A stretch of 45,732 bases of DNA from NCBI GenBank assembly GCA_009779995.1, contig WRDW01000013.1, forward strand, positions 1 through 45,732, written 5' to 3'. Shown in pieces: positions 13,768-22,306 of the stretch. The DNA is from Oscillospiraceae bacterium (GTDB taxonomy: Bacteria > Bacillota > Clostridia > Oscillospirales > Acutalibacteraceae). Below the pieces are notes generated by a model. The model saw nothing but the letters and a program-made list of their open reading frames with translations, was not told where the DNA came from and did no database searches. Every line of letters begins with the position of its first letter. Within the stretch, counting starts at the first letter, position 1. A program made the translations under genes and the position numbers.

Positions 13768-13998
13768 ATGAAGGAAAAACCCTTCGACTACGAACAATCC
13801 TTCCGCCGCCTGGAGGAGCTCGCCGCCCTGCTCGAGGAGGGCAGCCTGCCGCTGGAGCAGAGCCTCAAGCTCTTCGAGGAGGGGGCGGGCCTGGCCGCCG
13901 CGCTGCAAAAGAGCCTCGCCGCCGCAGAGCAGCGCCTGACCACGCTGCGCCTGCCCGAGGAGGCAATCTCCTCCGGGGGAGGAGATCTCGATGACTGA
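13768..13998 (+). CDS. xseB: Exodeoxyribonuclease VII small subunit
   Basis: 76 residues with the family pattern FDYEQSFRRLEELAALLEEG, then SLPLEQSLKLFEEGAGLAAA. It binds XseA. The ATG at 13768 is chosen because AAAGAGGG stands 9 nt upstream; an in-frame ATG at 13747 lacks a site. Its stop overlaps the ispA start by 8 nt. It is displaced from xseA by the nuclease-RNA insertion and has its own promoter. Confidence 0.93.
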   Translation: MKEKPFDYEQSFRRLEELAALLEEGSLPLEQSLKLFEEGAGLAAALQKSLAAAEQRLTTLRLPEEAISSGGGDLDD

Positions 13999-14857
13999 CG
14001 CCGCAACGAAATTACGCGAATACGCGGGCACATTCGAGGCCGCCCTGCCGGCGTATCTCCCCGGCGGGAGCCTTCCCGTGGAGCAGGCCATGCGCTATGC
14101 CATGGAGGCGGGCGGCAAGCGCATCCGCCCGGCCCTGGTGCTGGCCTTCTGCGAGCTCTTCGGCGGCGATGTTGAGAAAGCCATGCCCCTGGCCGCCGCC
14201 ATTGAGATGGTGCATTGCTACTCGCTCATTCACGACGACCTCCCCTGCATGGACGACGACGACTTCCGCCGGGGCAAGTCCAGCTGCCACAAGCAGTTCG
14301 GCGAGGCGTTCGCGCTGCTGGCTGGGGATGCGCTGCTGACCCAAGCATTCTGGGTGGCAAACAACGTCGATGGGGCCGTCACAATACTGGCCCAACTCGC
14401 TGGTATTTACGGCATGATTGAAGGCCAGCAGCTGGATTTGCTTTGGGAAAACAAGATCGTCTACCTAAGCGACTTAATTTTTATGAACCAAAAAAAGACC
14501 GGCGCACTGTTCTGCGCGGCCTGTCGGTTGGGTTGCCTTGCCGCAGGATTTCACAATCATGATGATCACGACCCCGAACGGGATGCGGCTGAAGAATACA
14601 CCGGGGCCCTCAGCGTGCTCTTACAGCTCACAGACGACATCCTGGACGTCACCGGCAATCAAGAAACCCTCGGCAAAACCACAGGCAAAGACCAGGCCAG
14701 CGGCAAAAGCACCTGGGTGTCCCTCCTGGGTCTGGAAAGTGCGCAGGCCGAGGCCCAATACTACGCCGAACAGGCCCGCAAGGCCATCGCGCCCTACGCC
14801 GGGGAGGGGCACTTCCTATATGAACTGCCGGAATGGCTGGTAAGCCGCAGGCATTGA
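13991..14857 (+). CDS. ispA: Polyprenyl synthetase (farnesyl diphosphate synthase type)
   Basis: 288 residues. First aspartate-rich motif DDLPCMDDDDFRRG (preceded by GGKRIRPALVLAFCELFGG) and second motif LQLTDDILDVTGN, with GKTTGKDQASGKSTWVSLLG. It condenses IPP with DMAPP/GPP to short prenyl diphosphates. The centre is somewhat diverged (FMNQKKTGALF where LHxxKTGxL is usual), but all catalytic aspartates are present. It overlaps xseB and is followed by dxs, a standard isoprenoid gene pairing. Confidence 0.92.
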   Translation: MTDAATKLREYAGTFEAALPAYLPGGSLPVEQAMRYAMEAGGKRIRPALVLAFCELFGGDVEKAMPLAAAIEMVHCYSLIHDDLPCMDDDDFRRGKSSCHKQFGEAFALLAGDALLTQAFWVANNVDGAVTILAQLAGIYGMIEGQQLDLLWENKIVYLSDLIFMNQKKTGALFCAACRLGCLAAGFHNHDDHDPERDAAEEYTGALSVLLQLTDDILDVTGNQETLGKTTGKDQASGKSTWVSLLGLESAQAEAQYYAEQARKAIAPYAGEGHFLYELPEWLVSRRH

Positions 14858-14883
14858 CCACCCGCTTGCGCCTAATCCCCAAT

Positions 14884-14963
14884 TCCCCTCCTAGGAGGGG
14901 TGCCTCCGCAGAGGCGGGGTGGTCTCGCGGAGCGGCGTTCCCCGTGCGGCCGCACCACCTAAA
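14884..14963. repeat. Palindromic repeats upstream of dxs
   Basis: CCTCCTAGGAGG and GCCTCCGC-AGA-GGCGGGG-type hairpins and a GGTGGTCTCGCGG...CCGCACCACC pair. They fill the gap between ispA and dxs; no ORF. Confidence 0.55.
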
Positions 14964-14982
14964 CACAACAAAAGGACACCAA

Positions 14983-16860
14983 ATGCCAACAATCCTACCC
15001 ACCATAACCTCCCCCGCGGCCCTGCGCGCCCTGCCCCCCCAAGACCTACCCAAGCTCGCCGAGGAAATCAGGGAGGTCTTGATCGAAACGGTCTCCCGCA
15101 CAGGGGGGCACCTGGCCTCGAACCTGGGCGTGGTGGAGCTCACGCTTGCGCTGCACCTGTGCTTCGATTCCCCGCGCGACGCCCTGGTGTGGGACGTGAG
15201 CCACCAGAGCTACACCCACAAGCTGCTCACCGGGCGCTATGGGGACTTTTCTTCTCTCAGGCAGTCCGGCGGCCTTTCTGGATTTACATCGCCAACGGAG
15301 AGCGAGCACGATTTATTCATCGCGGGCCACGCCAGCACCGGCGTGTCGTCCGCCTTGGGCCTTGCCGAGGCCAAGCGCCTGATGGATGATCAAAGCTTCA
15401 GCGTTGCGATATTGGGCGACGGCGCGCTCACCGGCGGCATGGTGTACGAGGCCCTCAACAACGCCGGGCGTCAGCGTGGCGCGGGCCGGGAGGGCGTCAA
15501 GCTCGTCGTCGTGCTCAACGACAACGGGATGAGCATCTCCCGCAACGTGGGCGGCTTTTCGCGCTACCTGGCCCGGGTGGTGCGCGCGCGCCCGGCATAT
15601 AGGCAGGCAAAACGCCGCGTGGAGCGCGCCCTGCGGCACATCCCCTATTTCGGGAATTCCCTGGCCGTGTTCGTCGGCGGCGTGAAGGACCTGGTCAAGC
15701 GGGTGCTCGCGGGCACCACGGTCTTCGAGGAGCTGGGACTGGACTACATCGGCCCGGTGGACGGCCACGACCTCCCCCTGCTGCGCGCCGCCCTGGAGAG
15801 CGCCAAGCTCAGCCCTCGGCCTGCCCTGGTGCACGTGCGCACCGTGAAGGGCCGCGGCCTGCCCGCCGCCGAGGCCGCCCCCGAGCTCTACCACGGCATC
15901 GCCAGGTTCGACATCGAGTCCGGGGAGCCCATCGTGCCCTCCGGCAGTACCTACACGGACGTCTTCGCCGAGGAATTGTGCGCCCTGGCCGACGAAAACC
16001 CGGAAATCTGCGCCGTCACCGCCGCCATGGCCATGGGCACGGGGCTCGATCTCTTCGCCGCCGCCCACCCCAGGCGCTTCTTCGATGTCGGCATCGCCGA
16101 GGCCCACGCCGTCACCTTCGCGGCGGGCATGGCAAAGCAGGGCCTGCGGTCCGTGGCGGCCATCTACGCCACATTTTTGCAGCGCGCGTTCGACCAGCTG
16201 CTCCACGACGCCGCCCTGCAGGGGCTGCCGCTGACCGTCGCCGTGGACCGCGCGGGCTTCGTCGGGGCCGACGGCGCCACCCACCACGGCCTCTACGACG
16301 TCGCCTTCTGCGCGGCCATCCCAAACTGCACCGTCTGGAGCCCCGCCACGGCGGATGATTTGCGCATTGCACTGCGCCACGCCTTGGCCTGTAAGACTTT
16401 GCAGCTAGTTAGATTCCCCCGGGATGTCCTGCGCGAGCCCCCGCCCGGCCTCCCCCTGCTGCATTCCAGCGAGACCTTCGACATCTATGGCGAAACCGAC
16501 GCGCAGCGCGCTATCGTCACATACGGCCGCCTCTTCTTCGAGGCCTGCCAAGTCCCGAACGCAAAAATTTTAAAACTCAAGCGCGTGCAACCCCTTGATG
16601 CGCAAGCGATTGAGGCCGCCCTCCCCTGCGCGCGCATCGATTTCTACGAGGAGGGCATCCGCACGGGAGGCGCGGGCGAGCGCTTCGGCCTTGCCCTGCT
16701 GGAGCGCCGCTGGCCGGGCCAATTCACCCTAACGGCAGTGGATGGCTTCGCCCGCCACGCCACGGTGGAGGCGCTGCTGGCGGAGTTTGGGCTGGACGCG
16801 AAATCAATGGACACCCCCCCGGCAGCGACCCCTTCGGGAGTCGCCGCCTCCCCCCTCTAA
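14983..16860 (+). CDS. dxs: 1-deoxy-D-xylulose-5-phosphate synthase
   Basis: 625 residues. Thiamine-diphosphate enzyme joining pyruvate and glyceraldehyde 3-phosphate, the entry step of the MEP isoprenoid pathway. Visible motifs: RTGGHLASNLGVVELTLALH, VWDVSHQSYTHKLLTGR, the TPP site GDGALTGGMVYEALNNAG with VLNDNGMSISRNVGGF, and AIYATFLQRAFDQLLHDAAL. AAAGGA lies 6 nt before the ATG at 14983; the frame upstream is repeat sequence. The last ~16 residues and the stop are encoded by the arm of an inverted-repeat element, so the native C-terminus has been replaced or extended. Confidence 0.96.
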   Translation: MPTILPTITSPAALRALPPQDLPKLAEEIREVLIETVSRTGGHLASNLGVVELTLALHLCFDSPRDALVWDVSHQSYTHKLLTGRYGDFSSLRQSGGLSGFTSPTESEHDLFIAGHASTGVSSALGLAEAKRLMDDQSFSVAILGDGALTGGMVYEALNNAGRQRGAGREGVKLVVVLNDNGMSISRNVGGFSRYLARVVRARPAYRQAKRRVERALRHIPYFGNSLAVFVGGVKDLVKRVLAGTTVFEELGLDYIGPVDGHDLPLLRAALESAKLSPRPALVHVRTVKGRGLPAAEAAPELYHGIARFDIESGEPIVPSGSTYTDVFAEELCALADENPEICAVTAAMAMGTGLDLFAAAHPRRFFDVGIAEAHAVTFAAGMAKQGLRSVAAIYATFLQRAFDQLLHDAALQGLPLTVAVDRAGFVGADGATHHGLYDVAFCAAIPNCTVWSPATADDLRIALRHALACKTLQLVRFPRDVLREPPPGLPLLHSSETFDIYGETDAQRAIVTYGRLFFEACQVPNAKILKLKRVQPLDAQAIEAALPCARIDFYEEGIRTGGAGERFGLALLERRWPGQFTLTAVDGFARHATVEALLAEFGLDAKSMDTPPAATPSGVAASPL

Positions 16861-17033
16861 AGAGGGGGGCCATGGGTGTGTTTCCCCATCATTTGCCAAG
16901 GGCCATAGAAGAAATCGACAAAAGAGCACATAATTCCCATAGTTATAGAAGAAACAACGAAAAGAGCACAAAAAGCCCCCTCTTTAGAGGGGGGAGGCGG
17001 CGACTCCCGAAGGGTTCGCTGCCGGGGGGGTGT
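16811..17033. mobile_element. MITE-like element with ~59-bp terminal inverted repeats
   Basis: Left arm 16811-16870 and right arm 16975-17033 are inverted copies (one mismatch, one 1-bp indel), ending ACACCCCCCC / GGGGGGGTGT. The ~104-bp interior has a direct repeat (ATAGAAGAAA...AAAGAGCACA, twice) and no ORF. The left arm encodes the tail of dxs. No target-site duplication was obvious. Confidence 0.7.
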
Positions 17034-17060
17034 CCGCCCCCGCGAAGGAGGCAAGCCGAC

Positions 17061-17468
17061 ATGCAAGACCGCGACACCCGCTTAACCCCACGTGCGCGGG
17101 AGATGCGCACAAACGCGACAAAGCAGGAAAATCACCTGTGGTACGATTACCTGCGCGGGTATCCCATTCGATTTTTCCGGCAGTTCATCATCGGGGAGTA
17201 TATCACCGATTTTTGTTGCCGCAGAGCGAAATTGGTTATCGAGCTTGACGGCGGCTATCACTTGAACCGGAGAGAATATGACGAAGAACGCGACGCCTGT
17301 CTGCGTGGACGAGGATTTGAGGTATTGCGTTTTGCAAATGAGGATGTAGGCTATGAATTTGAGCGCGTTTGCCGTACCATAGATGAGGCGGTTACGAGGA
17401 GGGGCTTCAAGCCCCCCTCTTTAGAGGGGGGTGGCCCGAAGGGCCGGGGGATGTCCCATGCGCCTTGA
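17061..17468 (+). CDS. DUF559-type endonuclease-like protein
   Basis: 135 residues of the DUF559 (very-short-patch-repair-like PD-(D/E)xK) family: REMRTNATKQENHLWYDYLR, FRRQFIIGEYITDFCCRRAK-like core (actual FFRQFIIGEYITDFCC), LVIELDGGYHLNRREYDEER and RGFEVLRFANEDV. AAGGAGG stands upstream of the ATG. The C-terminal ~20 residues (GFKPPSLEGGGPKGRG) are encoded by a palindromic repeat and the stop overlaps the tlyA start. DUF559 genes travel widely; its position between repeats in an otherwise conserved dxs-tlyA-nadK-argR-recN run indicates insertion. Substrate unknown. Confidence 0.82.
   Translation: MQDRDTRLTPRAREMRTNATKQENHLWYDYLRGYPIRFFRQFIIGEYITDFCCRRAKLVIELDGGYHLNRREYDEERDACLRGRGFEVLRFANEDVGYEFERVCRTIDEAVTRRGFKPPSLEGGGPKGRGMSHAP
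17412..17452. repeat. Palindromic repeat at the DUF559/tlyA junction
   Basis: CCCCCCTCTTTAGAGGGGGG then GGCCCGAAGGGCC. It is inside the DUF559 frame and immediately upstream of the tlyA start. Same family as 7783-7832. Confidence 0.65.
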
Positions 17469-18240
17469 CCAAGCCCTTGTATATCGCGGCTTGCTGCCCT
17501 CCCGGGCGCGCGCCAAGGCGGCTGTTCTGGCGGGCGAGGTCACTGTAAACGGCATCGAAACGCGCAAGCCAAGCTTAGATGCCGGCGAAAATGACAGCAT
17601 CGAATTGCGCGAGATTCACGGCTATGTGGGGCGCGGCTATCTCAAGCTGCGCAAGGCTTTCGAGGTTTTCGGCATCGATGTAACCGGCAAAATTTGCATG
17701 GACATCGGGGCCTCCACCGGGGGCTTCACCCAGCTGCTGCTGGAGCGCGGCGCGGCGCGGGTCTACGCCATCGACGTGGGCACAGGCCAGTTGGCTGCAT
17801 GTTTGCGGGGCGATCCGAGGGTCGTGTGCCTTGAAAAAACGGACTTTCGGGCCGTCACGCCCGCGCAAATCGGGCCCTGCGCGTTCGCCTGCGTGGACGT
17901 TTCCTTCATCTCGCTGCGGCTGATATTTCCAAATCTTATTTCACTATTAGAAAATAACGGCCAGTGCGTCTGTCTTTTGAAACCGCAGTTCGAGACCGGC
18001 AGCCCGGTGAAGCACGGCGTTGTGAAAAGCAAAAAAGAGCACGTCCGGGTGATCGGAGAGGTCGTTCAGTCAGCGCGGCAGGAAGGAATATCCTGGATTA
18101 ATATGACATATTCGCCCCTCTTAGGAGGCGACGGAAATATAGAATTCTTGCTGTACTTATCGAAAAACGATAATTGTCAAAATCTGCACTTATCGATAAA
18201 CGATACGGTATATTCTGCCTGGGAGGATCTGAAATCGTGA
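17458..18240 (+). CDS. tlyA: TlyA-family rRNA (cytidine-2'-O)-methyltransferase
   Basis: 260 residues. N-terminal S4 RNA-binding domain (MRLDQALVYRGLLPSRARAK, then VLAGEVTVNGIETRKPS) and a FtsJ-like methyltransferase domain with SAM motif CMDIGASTGGFTQLLLERGA, CVDVSFISLRLIFP and CLLKPQFE. TlyA methylates 16S and/or 23S rRNA 2'-hydroxyls. The start codon follows the repeat and has no clear ribosome site, so it may depend on the overlapping DUF559 frame. The 3' end holds two TTATCG..CGATA palindromes. Its stop overlaps the nadK GTG (GTGA). Confidence 0.92.
   Translation: MRLDQALVYRGLLPSRARAKAAVLAGEVTVNGIETRKPSLDAGENDSIELREIHGYVGRGYLKLRKAFEVFGIDVTGKICMDIGASTGGFTQLLLERGAARVYAIDVGTGQLAACLRGDPRVVCLEKTDFRAVTPAQIGPCAFACVDVSFISLRLIFPNLISLLENNGQCVCLLKPQFETGSPVKHGVVKSKKEHVRVIGEVVQSARQEGISWINMTYSPLLGGDGNIEFLLYLSKNDNCQNLHLSINDTVYSAWEDLKS
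18156..18205 (+). promoter_or_regulatory. Duplicated palindromic site within the tlyA 3' end
   Basis: Two 17-bp sites, CTTATCGAAAAACGATA (18156-18172) and CTTATCGATAAACGATA (18189-18205), one mismatch apart, each an imperfect palindrome TATCG-N5-CGATA, 33 bp start to start (three helical turns). They lie 30-80 bp before nadK-argR-recN. Regulatory role is inferred. Confidence 0.4.
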
Positions 18241-19025
18241 AGCGTCTGTCCCTCATCGTGAACGAAAGCAAGCCCGGCGCGCCGGAGCTCGCCGATGAAA
18301 TCAGGAAAATACTGGAGGGTGCGGGGCTCGAAACCGCGCCGCCGGAGAGCCTCCAAAGCTGCGGCGCCTTGATCGCCGTGGGGGGCGACGGCACGATCCT
18401 CACCGCCGCGCGCATGGCGCTGCCGTGGCGTTTGCCGGTGCTGGGGGTCAACGCGGGGCGGCTGGGCTTCCTGGCCGGGCTGGAGCGCCACGAGCTGCAC
18501 CTGCTGCCGCGCCTGGCCTCCGGGGATTTTTCATTGGACAGGAGGATGCTGCTGGAGGTGCAGATAAGCGATGGCGAAAGCCTTATATATAAGGGATATT
18601 GCCTCAACGACGCGGTAATTTCGCGCTTCGGCACGCCGCGCCTGGCGGAGATTTCGGTGGACTGCGGCGGCGGCCACGCGCTGAAATTCATGGGCGACGG
18701 CGTGATTTTCGCCACGCCTACGGGCTCCACGGCATACAATTTTTCCGCGGGCGGCCCGGTGGTAGAGCCCAGCTTCGAGAGCGTGCTGCTCACGCCGGTG
18801 TGCAACCACCTGCTGTTCACGCGCTCGGTCGTATTTTCAGCGCAGACTGTGTTCTCAGTTGACATCACCCGCGAGGGCCTGGCCCTGGCCACCGACGCCG
18901 AGCCGCCGGTCTCCCTGCTGCCCGGCCAGCGGGTGCTTGTGAAAAGGGCCGAACCGGAGGCGCTGTTTTTTCGCTTAAAAACAGAGCATTTCTTGGATGT
19001 GCTGGGAATGAAGATGGGAACTTAA
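18237..19025 (+). CDS. nadK: NAD kinase
   Basis: 262 residues. ATP-dependent phosphorylation of NAD to NADP. The GGDGT motif is at residues ~49-53 (LIAVGGDGTILTAARM), followed by GVNAGRLGFLAGLE, LNDAVISR and FATPTGSTAYNFSAGGPVVE. GTG start overlapping the tlyA stop, with GGGAGG upstream. The tlyA-nadK-argR-recN order is the standard Firmicutes arrangement. Confidence 0.95.
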   Translation: MKRLSLIVNESKPGAPELADEIRKILEGAGLETAPPESLQSCGALIAVGGDGTILTAARMALPWRLPVLGVNAGRLGFLAGLERHELHLLPRLASGDFSLDRRMLLEVQISDGESLIYKGYCLNDAVISRFGTPRLAEISVDCGGGHALKFMGDGVIFATPTGSTAYNFSAGGPVVEPSFESVLLTPVCNHLLFTRSVVFSAQTVFSVDITREGLALATDAEPPVSLLPGQRVLVKRAEPEALFFRLKTEHFLDVLGMKMGT

Positions 19026-19048
19026 TCTATCCGAAAGGCTTGACACAT

Positions 19049-19495
19049 ATGAAAAACCGACGGCAGCAATTGATTTTGCAGGCGGTGGAAAAGGGCGAGG
19101 TCTCCACGCAGGAGCAGATCATCGAATACCTGCGCGCCCACGGGGAGGCGGCCGCCCAGGCCACTGTCTCCCGGGACGTGAAGGTGCTCGGGCTGCGCAA
19201 GAGCGCCGGGCCAGGCGGGCGCACGAGCTACGAATTGCCTCCAAGCAGCGCTGAATCCGCGCGAAGGCGCACGGTGCTGGGCAGCTCCATCCTCTCGGTG
19301 GAGGGCGCGGGGAATATCGCCTGCGTGCGCTGCAGCCCCGGCATGGCGCAGGGCGTGTGCGCGTTCCTGGACGCCATGCCCCCCGAGGGCGTGATCGGCA
19401 GCCTGGCGGGGGACGACTCGATCTTCCTGCTGTGCCGGGGGGAGGCGGAGATGCGCGCGGTGGTGGAGGTTGTGCTGGGGTTTGCGGGGGAGTAG
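19049..19495 (+). CDS. argR: Arginine repressor ArgR/AhrC
   Basis: 148 residues. Winged-helix DNA-binding N-terminus (RRQQLILQAVEKGEVSTQEQ, then ATVSRDVKVLGLRK) and a C-terminal oligomerisation/arginine-binding domain (IACVRCSPGMAQGVCAFLDA, GSLAGDDSIFLLCRGE, with the GDD-type ligand site). It represses arginine biosynthesis when bound to arginine. The ATG at 19049 is favoured, with GAAAGG 10 nt upstream. Confidence 0.93.
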   Translation: MKNRRQQLILQAVEKGEVSTQEQIIEYLRAHGEAAAQATVSRDVKVLGLRKSAGPGGRTSYELPPSSAESARRRTVLGSSILSVEGAGNIACVRCSPGMAQGVCAFLDAMPPEGVIGSLAGDDSIFLLCRGEAEMRAVVEVVLGFAGE

Positions 19496-19518
19496 GCTTT
19501 TCTGTGCTATGCTGATGG

Positions 19519-19570
19519 CTGTAGGGGTGGCATTCTTGCCACCCGGGCGGCAAGAATGCCGCCCCTACAG
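19519..19570. repeat. REP-like hairpin, GGCATTCTTGCC family
   Basis: GTAGGGGTGGCATTCTTGCC-ACCC / GGGC-GGCAAGAATGCCGCCCCTAC, a 24-bp stem with almost no loop. Single arms of the same sequence occur at 33475-33500 and 44574-44600. Confidence 0.8.
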
Positions 19571-19667
19571 CGGGTGCGCATCGCGCAGCGGCGTCCCTCG
19601 TGCGGCTTTGACAAGACAATCGGAATATCACCTATCACCTGTTTTGGCTATACATAAGGAGCACACC

Positions 19668-21380
19668 ATGCTGCAGAGCCTGACCATCGAAAATATCGCC
19701 GTAATCAGGCACGCCCGGCTGGAGGACATCCCCTCCGGCTTTGTGGTGATGACCGGCGAGACCGGCGCGGGGAAATCCATCGTGATCGACGCCATCAACG
19801 CCGTGCTGGGCGAGCGCACCAGCCGCGACCTCATACGCACCGGGGCCGACAGCGCCCGGGTGACCGCCTTGTTTACCGAAACGAGTGTCGCTTCGCTGCT
19901 GGAAAGCCTGGATCTGCCTGTTGCCGAGGACGGGGATCTGATCCTCAGCCGGGCGATTTCGCTCTCCGGCAAGAACAGCTGCCGCGTGAACGGCGTGCCT
20001 GTCACTGTCGCCACGCTGCGCCAATTGGGCGGCGCGCTGGTGAACATACACGGGCAGCACGACAGCCAGGCACTGCTTGATCCATCCAGACATGTCGGGT
20101 TTATTGACGCCATGGCGGAAAACGCCGGGCTGCGCGGGGAGTACCGGGAGGCTTATCTGGCGCTGCGGGCACTGCAGAAAGAGCAGGCCTCCCTGCAAAT
20201 GGACGAAAACGAAAAAGCCAGAAGGCTTGACATGCTGCGGCATCAGATCAATGAGCTGGAGCAGGCGGAGATCGTGCCCGGCGAACGCGCCGCGCTGCTG
20301 GAAAAACAGGCGCTCATACGCAACAGCGAGAAGATTCTGGAGGCGCTGCAAGCCGCCGGGGACGCCCTTGCGGGCGCAAGCACCCTCGAGGGGGCGGAGG
20401 AATTTACCGGGGCGGCAGCGCTGGCCTTCGATGCCGCCGGAGCGCTGGAGCGCGCGGGGGAGCTCTACCCCGCCGCGCGGGAGCTGGCCGGAACCGTGCG
20501 CTCGGCGGCCTATGAGCTCGACGAGTGCGCGGCCGCACTGCGCGGCCTGCTGGAGAGCGCGGCCTTCGACCCCGCCGGGGCCGAGGCCGTGGAGAGAAGA
20601 TTGGACGTGTACTACCGGCTCTCGCGCAGATACGGGCAGGGCGAGGCCGAGATGCTGGCCTTCCTGGAAAAAGCCCGGGCCGAGGAGGCCTCGATCACGC
20701 AGAGCGACGAGCGCATTCTGGCGCTTGATATGGAGATCGAGGCCAAAAAAGCGATTGTGATAGGGCTGGCAAAGGCGCTGTCGAAGTCGCGCAGGGAGGC
20801 CGCCGAGGGCTTTTCACGCTCTGTGAAAGACGAGCTGCTGGATTTGGACATGCCGAATGTGCGCTTCGAGACGCGAAGCGAGAAAATCCCCCTCACGGAG
20901 GACGGGGGGGAGCGCATGGAGTTTTTGATCTCGGCCAACCCCGGGGAGGACCCCCGGCCCCTGGCGCGCATCGCCTCGGGGGGCGAGCTCTCGCGCGTGA
21001 TGCTGGGCATCAAGGCCGTGCTGGCGGCGAAGGACCCCGTGGGCACGCTGATCTTCGACGAGATCGACGCCGGGGTGAGCGGCAGGGCCGCCGGGAAGAT
21101 AGGCCGCAAGCTGCGCCGGGTGGCCGGGGGCCGCCAGGTGGTGTGCGTGACGCACCTTGCGCAGATCGCCGCGCTGGCCGAGTGCCACCTGCTGATAGAA
21201 AAGCAGACGGACGGCGGGGCCACCGAGACGCGCATCCGTCGGCTCAATCACGATGAGCGGGCGGAGGAGCTGGCGCGGATCATGGGCGGGGAGGAGATCA
21301 CAGCGGCGCAGCGAGCGGCGGCAAGGGAGATGCTGGGGGTTGACGACCCCCCCCTCAAAGAGGCAATGTCAATAAGTTAA
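19668..21380 (+). CDS. recN: DNA repair protein RecN
   Basis: 570 residues, SMC-like ATPase for double-strand break repair. Walker A GETGAGKS at residues 30-37, long coiled-coil centre (~150-400), signature ASGGELSRVMLGIKAVLA, Walker B LIFDEIDAGVSGRAAGKIG, and D-loop VVCVTHLAQIAALAECH. AAGGAG stands 6 nt before the ATG at 19668; the long upstream extension of the frame is repeat DNA. Length matches the family. Confidence 0.96.
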   Translation: MLQSLTIENIAVIRHARLEDIPSGFVVMTGETGAGKSIVIDAINAVLGERTSRDLIRTGADSARVTALFTETSVASLLESLDLPVAEDGDLILSRAISLSGKNSCRVNGVPVTVATLRQLGGALVNIHGQHDSQALLDPSRHVGFIDAMAENAGLRGEYREAYLALRALQKEQASLQMDENEKARRLDMLRHQINELEQAEIVPGERAALLEKQALIRNSEKILEALQAAGDALAGASTLEGAEEFTGAAALAFDAAGALERAGELYPAARELAGTVRSAAYELDECAAALRGLLESAAFDPAGAEAVERRLDVYYRLSRRYGQGEAEMLAFLEKARAEEASITQSDERILALDMEIEAKKAIVIGLAKALSKSRREAAEGFSRSVKDELLDLDMPNVRFETRSEKIPLTEDGGERMEFLISANPGEDPRPLARIASGGELSRVMLGIKAVLAAKDPVGTLIFDEIDAGVSGRAAGKIGRKLRRVAGGRQVVCVTHLAQIAALAECHLLIEKQTDGGATETRIRRLNHDERAEELARIMGGEEITAAQRAAAREMLGVDDPPLKEAMSIS

Positions 21381-21509
21381 GGATCAAAGGACGGTTTTGC
21401 CTGGCGGCGGCGTAGAGCCTGGGCTTGCGGGGAAAAGAGCGGTGAGGTCGCACGGGGGAGATGCGAGGGACGGTAAGCCGGAAATAGGCGACAGGGGGTT
21501 CCTATAACA

Positions 21510-22286
21510 TCAAAACAACCCCGGCTCGGCCGGCGCGCGGAGCTCCGGCTCGGGGGCGGAGCGGCTCAGGGTGGTCTGCAGGCGCTTTTGCGTGTTGCGT
21601 ATGTCCGTGAGGGAGTTGGTGAGGATCTCCTCGGATTCGCCCACGATCTCCTCCACCACCGTGCGCACCCCGGCGGTGAACTGCATGGCCCACTCCCGCG
21701 TGCCGCGCAGCATCTCGTCCTGGTAGCCCTGCGCCTCGGCGACGCGCCGCTCGGCCTCCCGGCGGCTGTCGGCCTCCACCTGCGCGGCCTCCTCGCGGGC
21801 CTGGCGCAGCATGTGCTCCGCCTGCTCCTGCGCCACCACGGTGATGCTGTGCCCGCTCACCAGGCGCACGGCCTCTTCGCGGGCCTCGGCCACGATCTGC
21901 TCGCCCTCTTCGCGCCGCTGCATCACGCTCTGCTTGGCGCGCTGCACAGCGTCCTGGATGCGCACGCTGGCGCTGGCCTCGCTCTCGTCTGCCTTCTGCC
22001 GCGCCTCGGCGAGGATGGCCGCGGCCGTGGCCTGTGCCTCGTCCAGGTGACGCTGGGCCTGCTCGGCGATGAGCGCCGCCTTCTGCTGCGCCTGCTCGAG
22101 GATCTCGGCGCGGCGCGCCACGATCTCCTTCGCGCGCTCGATGGTGTTGGGCATGGAATCCCGCACCGAATCGAGCAGGTCCTGCATCACGGCGGGGTCC
22201 ACCAGGCGCTGGCGGCCGAACTTTTTGCCGTTATCCACCTCGGCCTGCAATTGCGTAAGCAGGGAATCGACGTTATCCGTTGACAT
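21510..22286 (-). CDS. Coiled-coil protein (ATP synthase b/DivIVA-like helical)
   Basis: 258 residues, almost entirely alpha-helical. Residues ~45-200 form a long, charged coiled coil rich in Ala, Glu, Gln and Arg (ARRAEILEQAQQKAALIAEQ; EEAAQVEADSRREAERRVAE). It has no membrane segment or signal peptide. GGAGGG lies before the ATG. It is the last gene of the operon with coaD and rsmD, an arrangement common in Clostridia, where this protein is usually annotated as hypothetical or ATPase-like. Function unknown; it may act at the division site or envelope. Confidence 0.75.
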   Translation of the reverse strand: MSTDNVDSLLTQLQAEVDNGKKFGRQRLVDPAVMQDLLDSVRDSMPNTIERAKEIVARRAEILEQAQQKAALIAEQAQRHLDEAQATAAAILAEARQKADESEASASVRIQDAVQRAKQSVMQRREEGEQIVAEAREEAVRLVSGHSITVVAQEQAEHMLRQAREEAAQVEADSRREAERRVAEAQGYQDEMLRGTREWAMQFTAGVRTVVEEIVGESEEILTNSLTDIRNTQKRLQTTLSRSAPEPELRAPAEPGLF

Positions 22287-22306
22287 TTCAGCACCCTCCG
22301 GAAGAT

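Noticed and set aside
21381-21509. Hidden gene between recN and the coiled-coil gene
   Set aside because: The 129-bp gap between the convergent genes has no ribosome site, no supported ORF and no clear terminator.
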